Source: Sinorhizobium sp. B11 (GTDB lineage Bacteria > Pseudomonadota > Alphaproteobacteria > Rhizobiales > Rhizobiaceae). Taken from it: a stretch of DNA of 64,000 nt. Where the stretch lies: positions 186,001 through 250,000 of the forward strand of contig CP091033.1 of NCBI GenBank assembly GCA_039725955.1. Reading direction: 5' to 3'. Every line of letters starts with the position of its first letter. Position 1 is the stretch's first letter. The translations under genes and the position numbers were made by a program. The notes beneath the pieces are model-generated. The model was not told the DNA's origin and did no database searches. It saw nothing but the letters and a program-made list of their open reading frames with translations. This document shows, piece after piece, positions 27,983-35,751 of the stretch.

Positions 27983-28663
27983 TCAGCGACCGGGCTTGAC
28001 TGCGAGCCAGATGACGTGGCGCGCGCCGCCGCGCTTGCCGTTGGCCCGCGTATTGACCACATCGACGGCAAAGCCGCAGTCCTTCAGACGCCGCGTGAAG
28101 GACGGATCCGGCCCGGAGGACCAGACGGCCAGCACGCCGCCGGGACGCAGGGCCTCTCGGGCGGATTTAAGCCCGGCATAATCGTAGAGTCGGTCATTGG
28201 ATTTGCGGGTCAGGCCGTCAGGCCCATTGTCGACGTCGAGAAGGATAGCGTCATAGCCGCCCTTTCCGGCGCGGATCGCTTCGCCGACATCCCCGTGGTG
28301 GATCGACACACGCGGATCGTCAAGGCAGCCTCTGAACACTTCAGCCATCGGGCCGCGTGCCCAGGCAACGACTTCCGGAATCAGTTCGGCAACGACGATA
28401 GTGGCATCCTCGGGCACGACCGCAAGAGCGGCCCGCAGGGTAAAGCCCATGCCGAGCCCGCCGATCAGGATCTTCGGCTTCGGATGCGATTTGATCCGTT
28501 CAAAGGACAGAGTAGCGAGTGCTTCTTCCGAACCGCTGAGGCGGCTGTTCATCAGCTCGTTGGTGCCGAGCATGATGGAAAATTCACTGCCGCGCTGCTT
28601 CAGTCGCAGCTCTCCACCGTCGCCGGGGATGGTCGCGGAATCGAGCTGGATCCAGGGAAGCAT
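27983..28663 (-). CDS. Spermidine-synthase-fold methyltransferase-like protein
   Basis: Protein of about 226 residues with the Rossmann-type fold of polyamine synthases and methyltransferases. The cofactor loop reads IGGLGMGFTLR instead of the GGGDG of true spermidine synthases; an acidic residue after the second strand (VVAELIPEVV) and LLDVDNGPDGL follow. The N-terminal tetramerisation domain is short, so a genuine aminopropyltransferase is doubtful. The start is ambiguous: the ATG at 28663 fits homologues that begin MLPW, while 28702 adds 13 residues. It follows the OppF-type ATPase by about 70 bases on the same strand and may be the last gene of the chito-oligosaccharide-type operon. Confidence 0.7.
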   Translation of the reverse strand: MLPWIQLDSATIPGDGGELRLKQRGSEFSIMLGTNELMNSRLSGSEEALATLSFERIKSHPKPKILIGGLGMGFTLRAALAVVPEDATIVVAELIPEVVAWARGPMAEVFRGCLDDPRVSIHHGDVGEAIRAGKGGYDAILLDVDNGPDGLTRKSNDRLYDYAGLKSAREALRPGGVLAVWSSGPDPSFTRRLKDCGFAVDVVNTRANGKRGGARHVIWLAVKPGR

Positions 28664-28732
28664 GGCGGTTTCGTCTCGCTGAAAGGGACCGTCCCCTAGC
28701 ATAGGGTGACAGTCGAAGCCAGCAAGCCTTGC

Positions 28733-29632
28733 TCAGATCAAACGCACGAAATGATCCGGCTCATGCTGCACCACCTGTTCCTGCGGCGCGGCGGAGCGGC
28801 GGCGGATATCGTCCACCTCCTGTGGCTGCAGGCGCGTGCGCGGATCGTCGAAGCGCACGTCCGGATCGGGGACAGCCGAGAGCAGAAGACGGGTATAGGG
28901 ATGCAGCGGATTGTCGATTACCTTGGCCGTGTTGCCCCATTCGACGATCTGGCCGGAATACATGACGGCGATATCCTCCGCCACATAGCGGGCGGTGGCG
29001 ATATCGTGGGTGATGTAGAGCAGGCCGAGATTCATCTCCTTCTTCATCTCGTTCAGGAGATTGAGAACACCGAGGCGCACGGAAACATCAAGCATTGAGG
29101 TCGGTTCGTCGGCGACGATCACTTCCGGCTGGGCGGCAAGGGCGCGGGCGATATTGACGCGCTGGCGCTGACCGCCCGAAAGCTCGTGCGGATATTTCGG
29201 CGCGACGATGTCCGGATCAAGCTTCACGCGTTCGAGCAGTTCACGGACGGTCGCATCGATCTGCTTGCCGCGTATGTCAGGCCGGTGGAGCTTCAGCGGC
29301 CGCTGCAGATGATGAGCGATCGTGTGGGCCGGGTTCAGCGAGGCGAATGGGTCCTGGAAGATCATCTGCACCGACCGGCGGTAACGGGCGATCTCGTCCG
29401 CCTTGGCGCCTTCGACGGGACGGCCCTTGTAGAGGATTTGCCCTGCGGTCGGCGAATATTCGCGCATCGCCATGCGGGCGCAGGTGGTCTTGCCGCTGCC
29501 GGATTCGCCGACAATCGCCAGCGCGCGGCCGGCGTGCAGCGAAAAGGAGATGGCGCGTGCAGCATGAACGGCGGAATCACCGTGGCCGAAGGTCTTGGTG
29601 ACTTTGTCGAGTGCGAGGATGGCATCGCTCAT
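28733..29632 (-). CDS. ABC importer ATPase, OppF/DppF type (chito-oligosaccharide-type system)
   Basis: ATPase of 299 residues with Walker A GESGSGKTT (42-50), LSGGQRQR, Walker B VADEPTSMLD and the C-terminal NPLHPYT motif of the oligopeptide group. It overlaps the OppD-type ATPase gene by 4 bases (ATGA) and serves the permeases encoded at 30429-32286. The DEPTSMLDVSVR form is shared with ATPases of sugar-type members of the Opp/Dpp class, in line with the binding protein's similarity to oligosaccharide binders. Confidence 0.92.
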   Translation of the reverse strand: MSDAILALDKVTKTFGHGDSAVHAARAISFSLHAGRALAIVGESGSGKTTCARMAMREYSPTAGQILYKGRPVEGAKADEIARYRRSVQMIFQDPFASLNPAHTIAHHLQRPLKLHRPDIRGKQIDATVRELLERVKLDPDIVAPKYPHELSGGQRQRVNIARALAAQPEVIVADEPTSMLDVSVRLGVLNLLNEMKKEMNLGLLYITHDIATARYVAEDIAVMYSGQIVEWGNTAKVIDNPLHPYTRLLLSAVPDPDVRFDDPRTRLQPQEVDDIRRRSAAPQEQVVQHEPDHFVRLI

Positions 29633-30432
29633 AGCAGCACGCCTCCGTGAAGCGAGGGGAAGGAGGCCCAGAGTTTCCGGGTGTATTCGTGCTGCGGCGT
29701 CTTGTAGATCGCCTCGGCTTCGTTCTGCTCGACGAGCTTGCCCTGGAGCATGATGCCGATGCGGTCGCAGAACTGCACCATCAGCCCGAGATCGTGGGTG
29801 ATGAAGAGCACCGAGAAGCCGAACTGCTTGCGGAGTTCGTTGATGCGCTGCAGAATTTCGCGCTGCACGACCACATCAAGCGCCGTCGTCGGCTCGTCCA
29901 TGACGACGAGTTTCGGATCGAGCGCCATACAGATGGCGATGACGATGCGCTGGCGCATGCCGCCGGAAAACTGGTGCGGATAGTTGCGCATACGTTCCGG
30001 CGCGATATCGACGAGCCGCAGCATCTCGGCCGTGCGCTCGCGCGCTTCGGCTTTCGTCATGCCCTTGTGGGTGCGCAGCACGTCATAGAACTGGTCCTCG
30101 ATGCGCAGCACCGGGTTCAGCGAATTCATGGCGCTCTGGAAGACCATGGCGACTTCGCGCCAGCGGAAGGCGGCAAGCGCCTTCGGGTCGAGATCGAGCA
30201 CATCACGGCCGGCAAGCAGGATCTGGCTGTCCTTGCGGATCAGCGCTGGCGGCTTGTGCAGGCGGCTGATGGCAAAGGCAATCGTGCTCTTGCCACAGCC
30301 GGATTCGCCGGCCAGACCAAAGACTTCGCCGGGTGCAACATCAAAGCTGACATTGTCGACGGCGCGGAAGTCCTTTTCCTCGCCGATATAGTCGATCGTG
30401 AGGTTTTTGACTGAAAGCAACGGGTGGTTCAC
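29629..30432 (-). CDS. ABC importer ATPase, OppD/DppD type (chito-oligosaccharide-type system)
   Basis: ATPase of 267 residues with Walker A GESGCGKST (42-50), signature FSGGMRQR and Walker B VMDEPTTALD. It starts with a GTG at 30432 that overlaps the stop of the OppC-type permease (GTGA). It is shorter than peptide OppD proteins because the C-terminal cysteine-containing extension is absent, a difference also found in oligosaccharide systems of this class. It partners with the OppF-type ATPase. Confidence 0.92.
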   Translation of the reverse strand: MNHPLLSVKNLTIDYIGEEKDFRAVDNVSFDVAPGEVFGLAGESGCGKSTIAFAISRLHKPPALIRKDSQILLAGRDVLDLDPKALAAFRWREVAMVFQSAMNSLNPVLRIEDQFYDVLRTHKGMTKAEARERTAEMLRLVDIAPERMRNYPHQFSGGMRQRIVIAICMALDPKLVVMDEPTTALDVVVQREILQRINELRKQFGFSVLFITHDLGLMVQFCDRIGIMLQGKLVEQNEAEAIYKTPQHEYTRKLWASFPSLHGGVLL

Positions 30433-31307
30433 AGGCGGCCCTCCCCGGAGCGGATGAGAAAAGACCAGCGCTTCAGATGATTGCCGGTACGCAGGCGCGG
30501 ATTGGCGATCTCATCGACGGCGAAATTGAGCAGCGACATGCCGATGCCGAGGAAGGCGAGCGCGAAGCAGGGTGTGAGAATATCCCACCAGGCGCCGACC
30601 GAAAGCGCGGAGGCCTTCTGCGCGTTGTAGAGCATGGTGCCCCAGGAGACGACGCGCGGATCGCCGAGGCCGAGGAATTCCAGCGTCGCCTCGGTGATGA
30701 TGGCGAAGATGACGCTACCGATGAAATTGATGCCGACGATGGAAATCACGTTGGGGAAGATCTCGAATGTCATGATGCGCCATTGCGGCTCACCCATCAT
30801 CTCAGCCGATTTGACATAGTCTTTCTGCTTGACGGAGAGCGTTTCGGCACGGGTCACGCGCGCACCCCAGGCCCAGGACGTGCCACCGAGAATGAGCGCG
30901 ATGACGATCGGGCTCGCCTGGCCGATGAAGGCTGCGAGAACGAGCAACAGCGGCAGGTTCGGCACGACGAGCACCATGTTCGTAAAGAAGCTGATGACCT
31001 CGTCCGTCTTGCCGCCGCGATAACCGGAGATGATACCGAGCGCCGTGCCGACGGCGGTGATCAGCAGGCCGGCGCCGAAGCCGACGGCAAGCGAGGTGCG
31101 CGCGCCATAGATCATCCGGGCGAAGACATCCTGGCCGATACGCGTCGTGCCGAGAATATGTTCGGCAGACGGCGGCTGGTGCGGACGGCCGGTGCGGGCG
31201 GCGGGATCGTAATGCGTCAGCAACGGTGCTGCGATCGCCACGATGACGATGAAGGCGATGATGGCGAGGCCGATCAGCGCCTTTCGATTGCGGAGAAGGC
31301 TCTTCAT
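30429..31307 (-). CDS. ABC importer permease, OppC/DppC type (chito-oligosaccharide-type system)
   Basis: Inner-membrane permease of 292 residues with an N-terminal membrane segment (about 13-33), the LGTTRIGQDVFARMI motif near residue 52, five further hydrophobic segments and the ATPase-contact loop KDYVKSAEMMGEPQW near residue 160. A GGGAGCG Shine-Dalgarno precedes the ATG. It is coupled to the OppD-type ATPase through a 4-base overlap and starts 1 base after the OppB-type gene. Confidence 0.92.
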   Translation of the reverse strand: MKSLLRNRKALIGLAIIAFIVIVAIAAPLLTHYDPAARTGRPHQPPSAEHILGTTRIGQDVFARMIYGARTSLAVGFGAGLLITAVGTALGIISGYRGGKTDEVISFFTNMVLVVPNLPLLLVLAAFIGQASPIVIALILGGTSWAWGARVTRAETLSVKQKDYVKSAEMMGEPQWRIMTFEIFPNVISIVGINFIGSVIFAIITEATLEFLGLGDPRVVSWGTMLYNAQKASALSVGAWWDILTPCFALAFLGIGMSLLNFAVDEIANPRLRTGNHLKRWSFLIRSGEGRL

Positions 31308-31308
31308 C

Positions 31309-32286
31309 TCACGCTCCCTTCAGTCGCGGATCGAGCAGCACATAGCTGACATCGACGATGAAATTGGCGATCAGCATGGTCGCGGTCATGATGAGAAGCT
31401 GGCCCTGGATGACGGGATAATCGCGCGCAAGGATCGCCTGGTAGAGGATGTTGCCGAGGCCCGGATAGTTGTAGACGACCTCGGTCACCAGCGAGCCACC
31501 GAGAATGGTGCCGATGGCAATCGCCAGGCTCGAGACGGTCGGCAGCAGCGCATTGCGGGCCGCATACCAGAGCATCACATGCCGGTCGGAGAGGCCCTTG
31601 GCGCGGGCCATGATGATATAGTCCTCGCCGAGCAGGTTGATCATGTTATTGCGCATGGTGACGGTAAAACCGCCGACCAGCACAGTGCAGAGCGTGATCA
31701 TCGGCAGGACGCCGTGATAGGCGACACTGCCCACATATTGGAAGCTGAAGGCTGGATCGAGCGAGGGATCGGCAGCATAGCCGTTCGGGAACCAGCCAAG
31801 CGTGAAGCCGAAGAAGAACAGCACGATCAGCGAGGTGACGACGGCGGGCACCGATGTCGCGAAGATCGCGCCGATCGAGACGATGACGTCGAATTTGCTG
31901 CCGCGCCGCCAGGCGGCGACAATGCCGAGGAAGGTGCCGAGCGCAAAGCTGATGATCGTCGCCGTGCCCATCAGGCCGACAGTCCACACCAGCGCATGGC
32001 CGAGAACCGACGTGACCGGCAGCGGGAAATATTTGATCGAACGGCCGAGATCGCCGGTGAAGATGCTGCCGAGGTACGTCAGATATTGCTGCCAGAGCGG
32101 CCCGTCGACGAAGCCGAAAGTCAGCTTCAGCGCTTGCAGGCTTTCCGGCGGCAGTTCGGTGCCCGCGCTCGAAAACATGATGCGCACGGGATCGCCCGGC
32201 ATCAGCCGGGGCAGGAAGAAGTTGATCGTCGCTGCCGCGATGAAGGCCGCCAGGTAAAAAGCGAGGCGGCGAAGTAGAAAGGCCAT
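31309..32286 (-). CDS. ABC importer permease, OppB/DppB type (chito-oligosaccharide-type system)
   Basis: Inner-membrane permease of 325 residues, the first gene after the intercistronic hairpin. The N-terminal segment is followed by the FFLPRLMPGDPV motif, a periplasmic loop, and membrane segments with the EDYIIMARAKGLSDRHVM contact loop near residue 220; the C-terminus ends in the usual LDPRLK. GGAGTC precedes its ATG. With the OppC-type protein it forms the translocation channel for the ligand delivered by the binding protein at 32349-33995. Confidence 0.92.
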   Translation of the reverse strand: MAFLLRRLAFYLAAFIAAATINFFLPRLMPGDPVRIMFSSAGTELPPESLQALKLTFGFVDGPLWQQYLTYLGSIFTGDLGRSIKYFPLPVTSVLGHALVWTVGLMGTATIISFALGTFLGIVAAWRRGSKFDVIVSIGAIFATSVPAVVTSLIVLFFFGFTLGWFPNGYAADPSLDPAFSFQYVGSVAYHGVLPMITLCTVLVGGFTVTMRNNMINLLGEDYIIMARAKGLSDRHVMLWYAARNALLPTVSSLAIAIGTILGGSLVTEVVYNYPGLGNILYQAILARDYPVIQGQLLIMTATMLIANFIVDVSYVLLDPRLKGA

Positions 32287-32302
32287 GGGGACTCCGTCAA
32301 AA

Positions 32303-32331
32303 CGGGAGCGGCGCTTGCCGCGCCGCTCCCG
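32303..32331 (-). terminator. Strong intercistronic hairpin between binding-protein and permease genes
   Basis: CGGGAGCGGCGC (32303-32314) and GCGCCGCTCCCG (32320-32331) form a perfect 12-bp stem with a 5-base loop. Read on the minus strand it is followed by TTTTGACGG, so it looks like a leaky intrinsic terminator that lets a fraction of transcripts reach the permease genes. Confidence 0.7.
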
Positions 32332-32348
32332 CAGTTTGCAACAATGGC

Positions 32349-33995
32349 TTACTTGACCGGCTCAAGCGCCAGCAGGTTCAGAAGACGTGCCGGGTTGGTG
32401 CGCGAGATGGACGGATTGACGAAGGGGTTTTCCTTGGTCGACCAGCCGGTGAAGCGCTTGGTGTTGTACTGATACCAGTTCGGGTTGTTGAACACGGGGA
32501 TGACAGGCATGTTTTCGGCAACGATGCGCTGAGCCTTGTTCATCGCTTCTTTCTGCCTGTCGAGATCGGCCGTGTGGGTGAACTGGGTGACCAGGTCTTC
32601 CACTTCCGGGTTGAACCAGCGCTGTGCGGTGAAGCGGGTCTTGCCCTTGTCCGAAGCACTGAAGGCGCGCTTGTAGGGATAATAGGGCGAGGCCGAAGCC
32701 GGCAGGCTGTTGATCGCCGCATCGAACTTTCCGTCGATGAGATCGGAGGTCCAGACGGCTTCTTCCGGGGTCTCGATCTTGGCATCAAGGCCGACTGCCT
32801 GCATGCCTTCGATCGCGATATTGACCGTGTCGATCCAGTCCGTCCAGGAGTTCGGAACGATGATCGAGAAGGAGATCTTCGAACCGTCAGGATTGTCACG
32901 CAGGCCGTCGCCGTCCTTGTCGACATAGCCGGCTTCGTCGAGCAGCGCTTTGGCGGCATCGGCGTCATAGGCGGCGAACTTGCCGAACTCGGCCATAACG
33001 GACGGGTCCGCCCAGCTCTTGTAGAGCTCGCCCATCAGGCCCGGGTCTTCGTTCAATGTCGGATAGCCGTAGCCAGCCACATCGATCATCGTCTTGCGGT
33101 CAAGCGCCATGGAGACCGCACGGCGGAACTTCACGTCGTTGAAGGCCTTCTTGTTGGCCTCGTTGGACGTTTCGAGATTGAACAGGAAGGCGACCATGCT
33201 GCTCGGCGAATACCAGTAGTGATAATGCGCCGGATCCTTCGAGACATAGACATTGTCGATATCGGGAATGAAGGAGACGCCCCAGTCAAGCGTGCCGTCG
33301 GCGGTCGCCGTCAGGATCTGGTTGTTGTCGGCAAGCTGCGGGAAGCGCATGCAATCGACCTTCAGATGCTCGGCATCCCAGTAGTTCGGGTTGCGGCACT
33401 GGTCATAGGTCTGGCCGGTGAAGCGCGGCACTTCGGTCAGCGGACCGCTGCCGACGGGATTTTCGTTGGCGTAGGTGACCGGATCGGCAACATCCTTCCA
33501 GACATGCTCGGGCACGATCGGCAGCTGCGACAGTTGTTCGGCTGCAAGCGAGCTTGGATTGGCGAGCGTGAAGCGGACTGTCTGGCCATCGACCGCCTGC
33601 ACATCGGTGATGAAGGTCCAGATGCTGACGAAATCGAGGGCCGGGAACTTCTTCAGATAGTCATAGGTAAACTTGACGTCGGCCGAGGTTAGCGGCTGGC
33701 CGTCCGACCACTTCAGGTTTGGACGCAGCTTGAAATCGATGCTCTTCAGGTCGTCGGAGAGCTTGAAACTTTCGGCCAGGCGATAGACCGGCTTGTTGCT
33801 GTCGAAGCGGTTGAAGATGACCAGTGGCTCATAGATGAAGTCAAGGGTCGACTGACGCGACGAAGTCTGGTTGAACGGGTTGAAGTTGCGCACCCAGGTG
33901 GTTGCCGGCTCGATATTGGCCGTGAGGACGGTCTGCGCGACGGCCGAGCCCGATAGCATCGTCAGGGCCGCAGCCGCTAAAAGATATTTCTTCAT
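32349..33995 (-). CDS. Periplasmic chito-oligosaccharide-type binding protein (SBP family 5)
   Basis: Solute-binding protein of 548 residues with a Sec signal cleaved after AVA (residue 20). From memory it closely resembles the chitin-oligosaccharide-binding protein of Vibrio and related cellobiose binders. Shared blocks are VRNFNPF near residue 35, TLDFIYEPLVIFN at about 50, HVWKDV...NENPVGSGP at about 155, CRNPNYWD near 185, and the C-terminal YQYNTKRFTGW. GGGGAA precedes the ATG. The neighbours are a NagZ-like hexosaminidase and a GNAT enzyme upstream, and the matching permeases and ATPases downstream. A ligand made of beta-linked N-acetylglucosamine is the best inference; cellobiose-type ligands are the main alternative. 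Confidence 0.85.
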   Translation of the reverse strand: MKKYLLAAAALTMLSGSAVAQTVLTANIEPATTWVRNFNPFNQTSSRQSTLDFIYEPLVIFNRFDSNKPVYRLAESFKLSDDLKSIDFKLRPNLKWSDGQPLTSADVKFTYDYLKKFPALDFVSIWTFITDVQAVDGQTVRFTLANPSSLAAEQLSQLPIVPEHVWKDVADPVTYANENPVGSGPLTEVPRFTGQTYDQCRNPNYWDAEHLKVDCMRFPQLADNNQILTATADGTLDWGVSFIPDIDNVYVSKDPAHYHYWYSPSSMVAFLFNLETSNEANKKAFNDVKFRRAVSMALDRKTMIDVAGYGYPTLNEDPGLMGELYKSWADPSVMAEFGKFAAYDADAAKALLDEAGYVDKDGDGLRDNPDGSKISFSIIVPNSWTDWIDTVNIAIEGMQAVGLDAKIETPEEAVWTSDLIDGKFDAAINSLPASASPYYPYKRAFSASDKGKTRFTAQRWFNPEVEDLVTQFTHTADLDRQKEAMNKAQRIVAENMPVIPVFNNPNWYQYNTKRFTGWSTKENPFVNPSISRTNPARLLNLLALEPVK

Positions 33996-34039
33996 TACAA
34001 ATTCCCCTTTTCTTATGAGGTGAAGAATACGCGCGCTGG

Positions 34040-35062
34040 TCAGGAGACCAGTGCGCTTGCAAACATCGATTCGACTTCCGCATGGGCAGCGCGATAGTCG
34101 ATTTTGAGAGTGCCGAGGCGGGCTTTGCCGGCGGCGATACGCTTCTGAGCGGCTTCCGTCAGCGGGCGCGCGGCCTTGGCGGCGGCCTCGCTCTCCTTGA
34201 CGTCGCCATGGCTGTGAAGCGCAATGTCGAAACCGGCATCGAGAACCTGAGCGACGCGCCCTGGCAGAGTGCCCTGCAGCGAATCCATGAAGATGCAGTC
34301 GGAGATCAGAACGCCGTCGTAACCCATGTCCTTGCGGATCACGTCATGCATGATCGGCGAGATGGAAGCCGGCAGCTCGGCATCGTAAGCGGAGTAGACG
34401 ACATGGGCGACCATCGCCCAAGGCGTGTCCTTCAGCGCCACGAAAGGCTTGAAGTCGGTTGCGGTCAGTGTTTCGCGCGAGCCGTCGACGACCGGGCGTT
34501 CCTTGTGGGAATCGAGCGTGGCGCGGCCGTGGCCCGGAATGTGCTTCATGACCGGCATGTTACCGGTTTCGAGGAGGCCATCGACCACTTCGCGGCCCAG
34601 TGCAGCGATGAAATCCGGATCGGGGCCGAAGGAGCGGGCGCCGATCACCGCGCTCGTTGTTTCGAAAACGAGATCGAGAACCGGCGAGCAGCCGCTCGAC
34701 AGGCCGAGTTCGGTCATCATCACACCCATGGCCTGGGTGGACAGACGCAGCGCCTTCTTACCGAGTGCGAAGTCATGGCGCGCAAGCTCGGCGAACTGGC
34801 CGAAGCTGCGGAAAAGCGGCCAGGGGCCGGCATCCATATGCTGCACACGGCCGCCTTCCTGGTCGGTGAAGACGGGCGCATCGTCGCGGCCGACGGCCTC
34901 GCGGAAACGGTCGATCAGGATCTTTGCCTGCTCCGGATTGCGCAGATTGCGACGGCCGACGAAGAGGCCGAGCGGATTCGTCTCGCGGAAGAGGGCGAAT
35001 TCGTCGTCCGAAAGCGTCGGATTGGGAAGGCCGACGAAGAGAGCGAGCGGGGTCGAGGACAC
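34040..35062 (-). CDS. GH3 beta-N-acetylhexosaminidase (NagZ-like)
   Basis: Cytoplasmic family 3 glycosidase of 340 residues; no signal peptide. NagZ hallmarks are present: TDQEGGRVQ near residue 66, the KHIPGHG motif (residues 173-179, carrying the histidine of the Asp-His catalytic dyad) and the nucleophile region ISDCIFMD (Asp255). Such enzymes release N-acetylglucosamine from imported chito-oligosaccharides or from anhydro-muropeptides. The start is a GTG at 35062 with GGAG 12 bases before it. It lies between a GNAT gene and a chito-oligosaccharide-type importer, which favours a dedicated uptake pathway over the housekeeping nagZ normally found near sporulation/segregation genes. Beta-glucosidase specificity is unlikely because of KHIPGHG. 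Confidence 0.87.
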   Translation of the reverse strand: MSSTPLALFVGLPNPTLSDDEFALFRETNPLGLFVGRRNLRNPEQAKILIDRFREAVGRDDAPVFTDQEGGRVQHMDAGPWPLFRSFGQFAELARHDFALGKKALRLSTQAMGVMMTELGLSSGCSPVLDLVFETTSAVIGARSFGPDPDFIAALGREVVDGLLETGNMPVMKHIPGHGRATLDSHKERPVVDGSRETLTATDFKPFVALKDTPWAMVAHVVYSAYDAELPASISPIMHDVIRKDMGYDGVLISDCIFMDSLQGTLPGRVAQVLDAGFDIALHSHGDVKESEAAAKAARPLTEAAQKRIAAGKARLGTLKIDYRAAHAEVESMFASALVS

Positions 35063-35088
35063 TATTTCAATACTCCGGTATCAGATGG

Positions 35089-35568
35089 TCATTTCGGCTG
35101 GCTTCGCAGCATGCCTTCGTAAATGCCCTTGTCGGGGGCGTGAATTTCGACCGCGCCGGCGGTCTTGACGTAGAAATCGACGGGGCCGGCATCGCCGATG
35201 AAGGCATAGACGTGGCCCAGCGTCTTCATGGTCTGCAGGCAGGCGGAAAAGAGGGCGAGGCCAATGCCCTTGCCGCGTGCGGCCGGATCGACGCCAGTCG
35301 GGCCGAAGAAGCCGCGGGCGGTCGTGTCATAGCAGGCAAAGCCGAGCAGCTTGCCATCCTCGACGGCGATCAGGCAGGCGACAGGCTGGCGGGAAAAGGC
35401 GACGCTCACTTCGCTTGCCCAGTTCTCGCTGAAATGTTCGCGCACCCAGGTAACGACGACATGAAGTTCCGGCGGCAGGGCTGGACGGATCACGATGCCG
35501 ATGGAGCCGGCCTTCTCTTTCAGTTCGGCGAGCTTCGTGGAATATAAGCTCACAAGCAGGTCCGACAC
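35089..35568 (-). CDS. GNAT-family N-acetyltransferase, possible glucosaminide acetyltransferase
   Basis: Acetyltransferase of 159 residues with the acetyl-CoA pyrophosphate loop PAARGKGIG (motif A), preceded by FFGPTGVD and followed by a C-terminal FYVKTAGA segment. The GTG at 35568 has a GGAGGA site 7 bases upstream; an in-frame extension to 35700 would run through a palindrome and is rejected. It is the first gene of the operon with NagZ and the importer. A GNAT beside NagZ recalls the glucosamine/glucosaminide N-acetyltransferase GlmA of Clostridium acetobutylicum, which re-acetylates free amino groups on amino sugars; that role here is inference. Confidence 0.8.
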   Translation of the reverse strand: MSDLLVSLYSTKLAELKEKAGSIGIVIRPALPPELHVVVTWVREHFSENWASEVSVAFSRQPVACLIAVEDGKLLGFACYDTTARGFFGPTGVDPAARGKGIGLALFSACLQTMKTLGHVYAFIGDAGPVDFYVKTAGAVEIHAPDKGIYEGMLRSQPK

Positions 35569-35584
35569 CCGAATTCCTCCAATT

Positions 35585-35602
35585 ATTCCGTTATTACGGA
35601 AT
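35585..35602 (-). promoter_or_regulatory. Palindromic operator candidate before the GNAT-NagZ-importer operon
   Basis: ATTCCGT (35585-35591) and ACGGAAT (35596-35602) form a perfect inverted repeat with spacer TATT, immediately upstream of the ribosome site of the first gene. A TTGACA lies at 35646-35651 on the minus strand, but I see no good -10 at the right distance. The placement, just downstream of where the promoter should be, suits a repressor. Confidence 0.5.
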
Positions 35603-35692
35603 GTATCCCTTTTTAATGACATAACTTTCGATATCCGAGCGGCCATGTCAACAGGCTTTTTGGCAGGCAATCCTGGTTCAACTGGGGGTAGG

Positions 35693-35725
35693 CAAAACAA
35701 AGCGGCCCGGTTTAACCGGGCCGCT
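35693..35725 (-). terminator. Intrinsic terminator of the thiMED operon
   Basis: AGCGGCCCGG and CCGGGCCGCT form a perfect 10-bp GC stem with loop TTAAA, 26 bases after the thiD stop. On the minus strand it is followed by TTGTTTTGCC, a classic Rho-independent arrangement. Confidence 0.88.
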
Positions 35726-35751
35726 GGGCATTATCGGGTCTGTGATCCGGC

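Noticed and set aside
27983..28663. speE spermidine synthase
   Set aside because: The GGGDG cofactor motif is replaced and the N-terminal domain is too short for a confident name.
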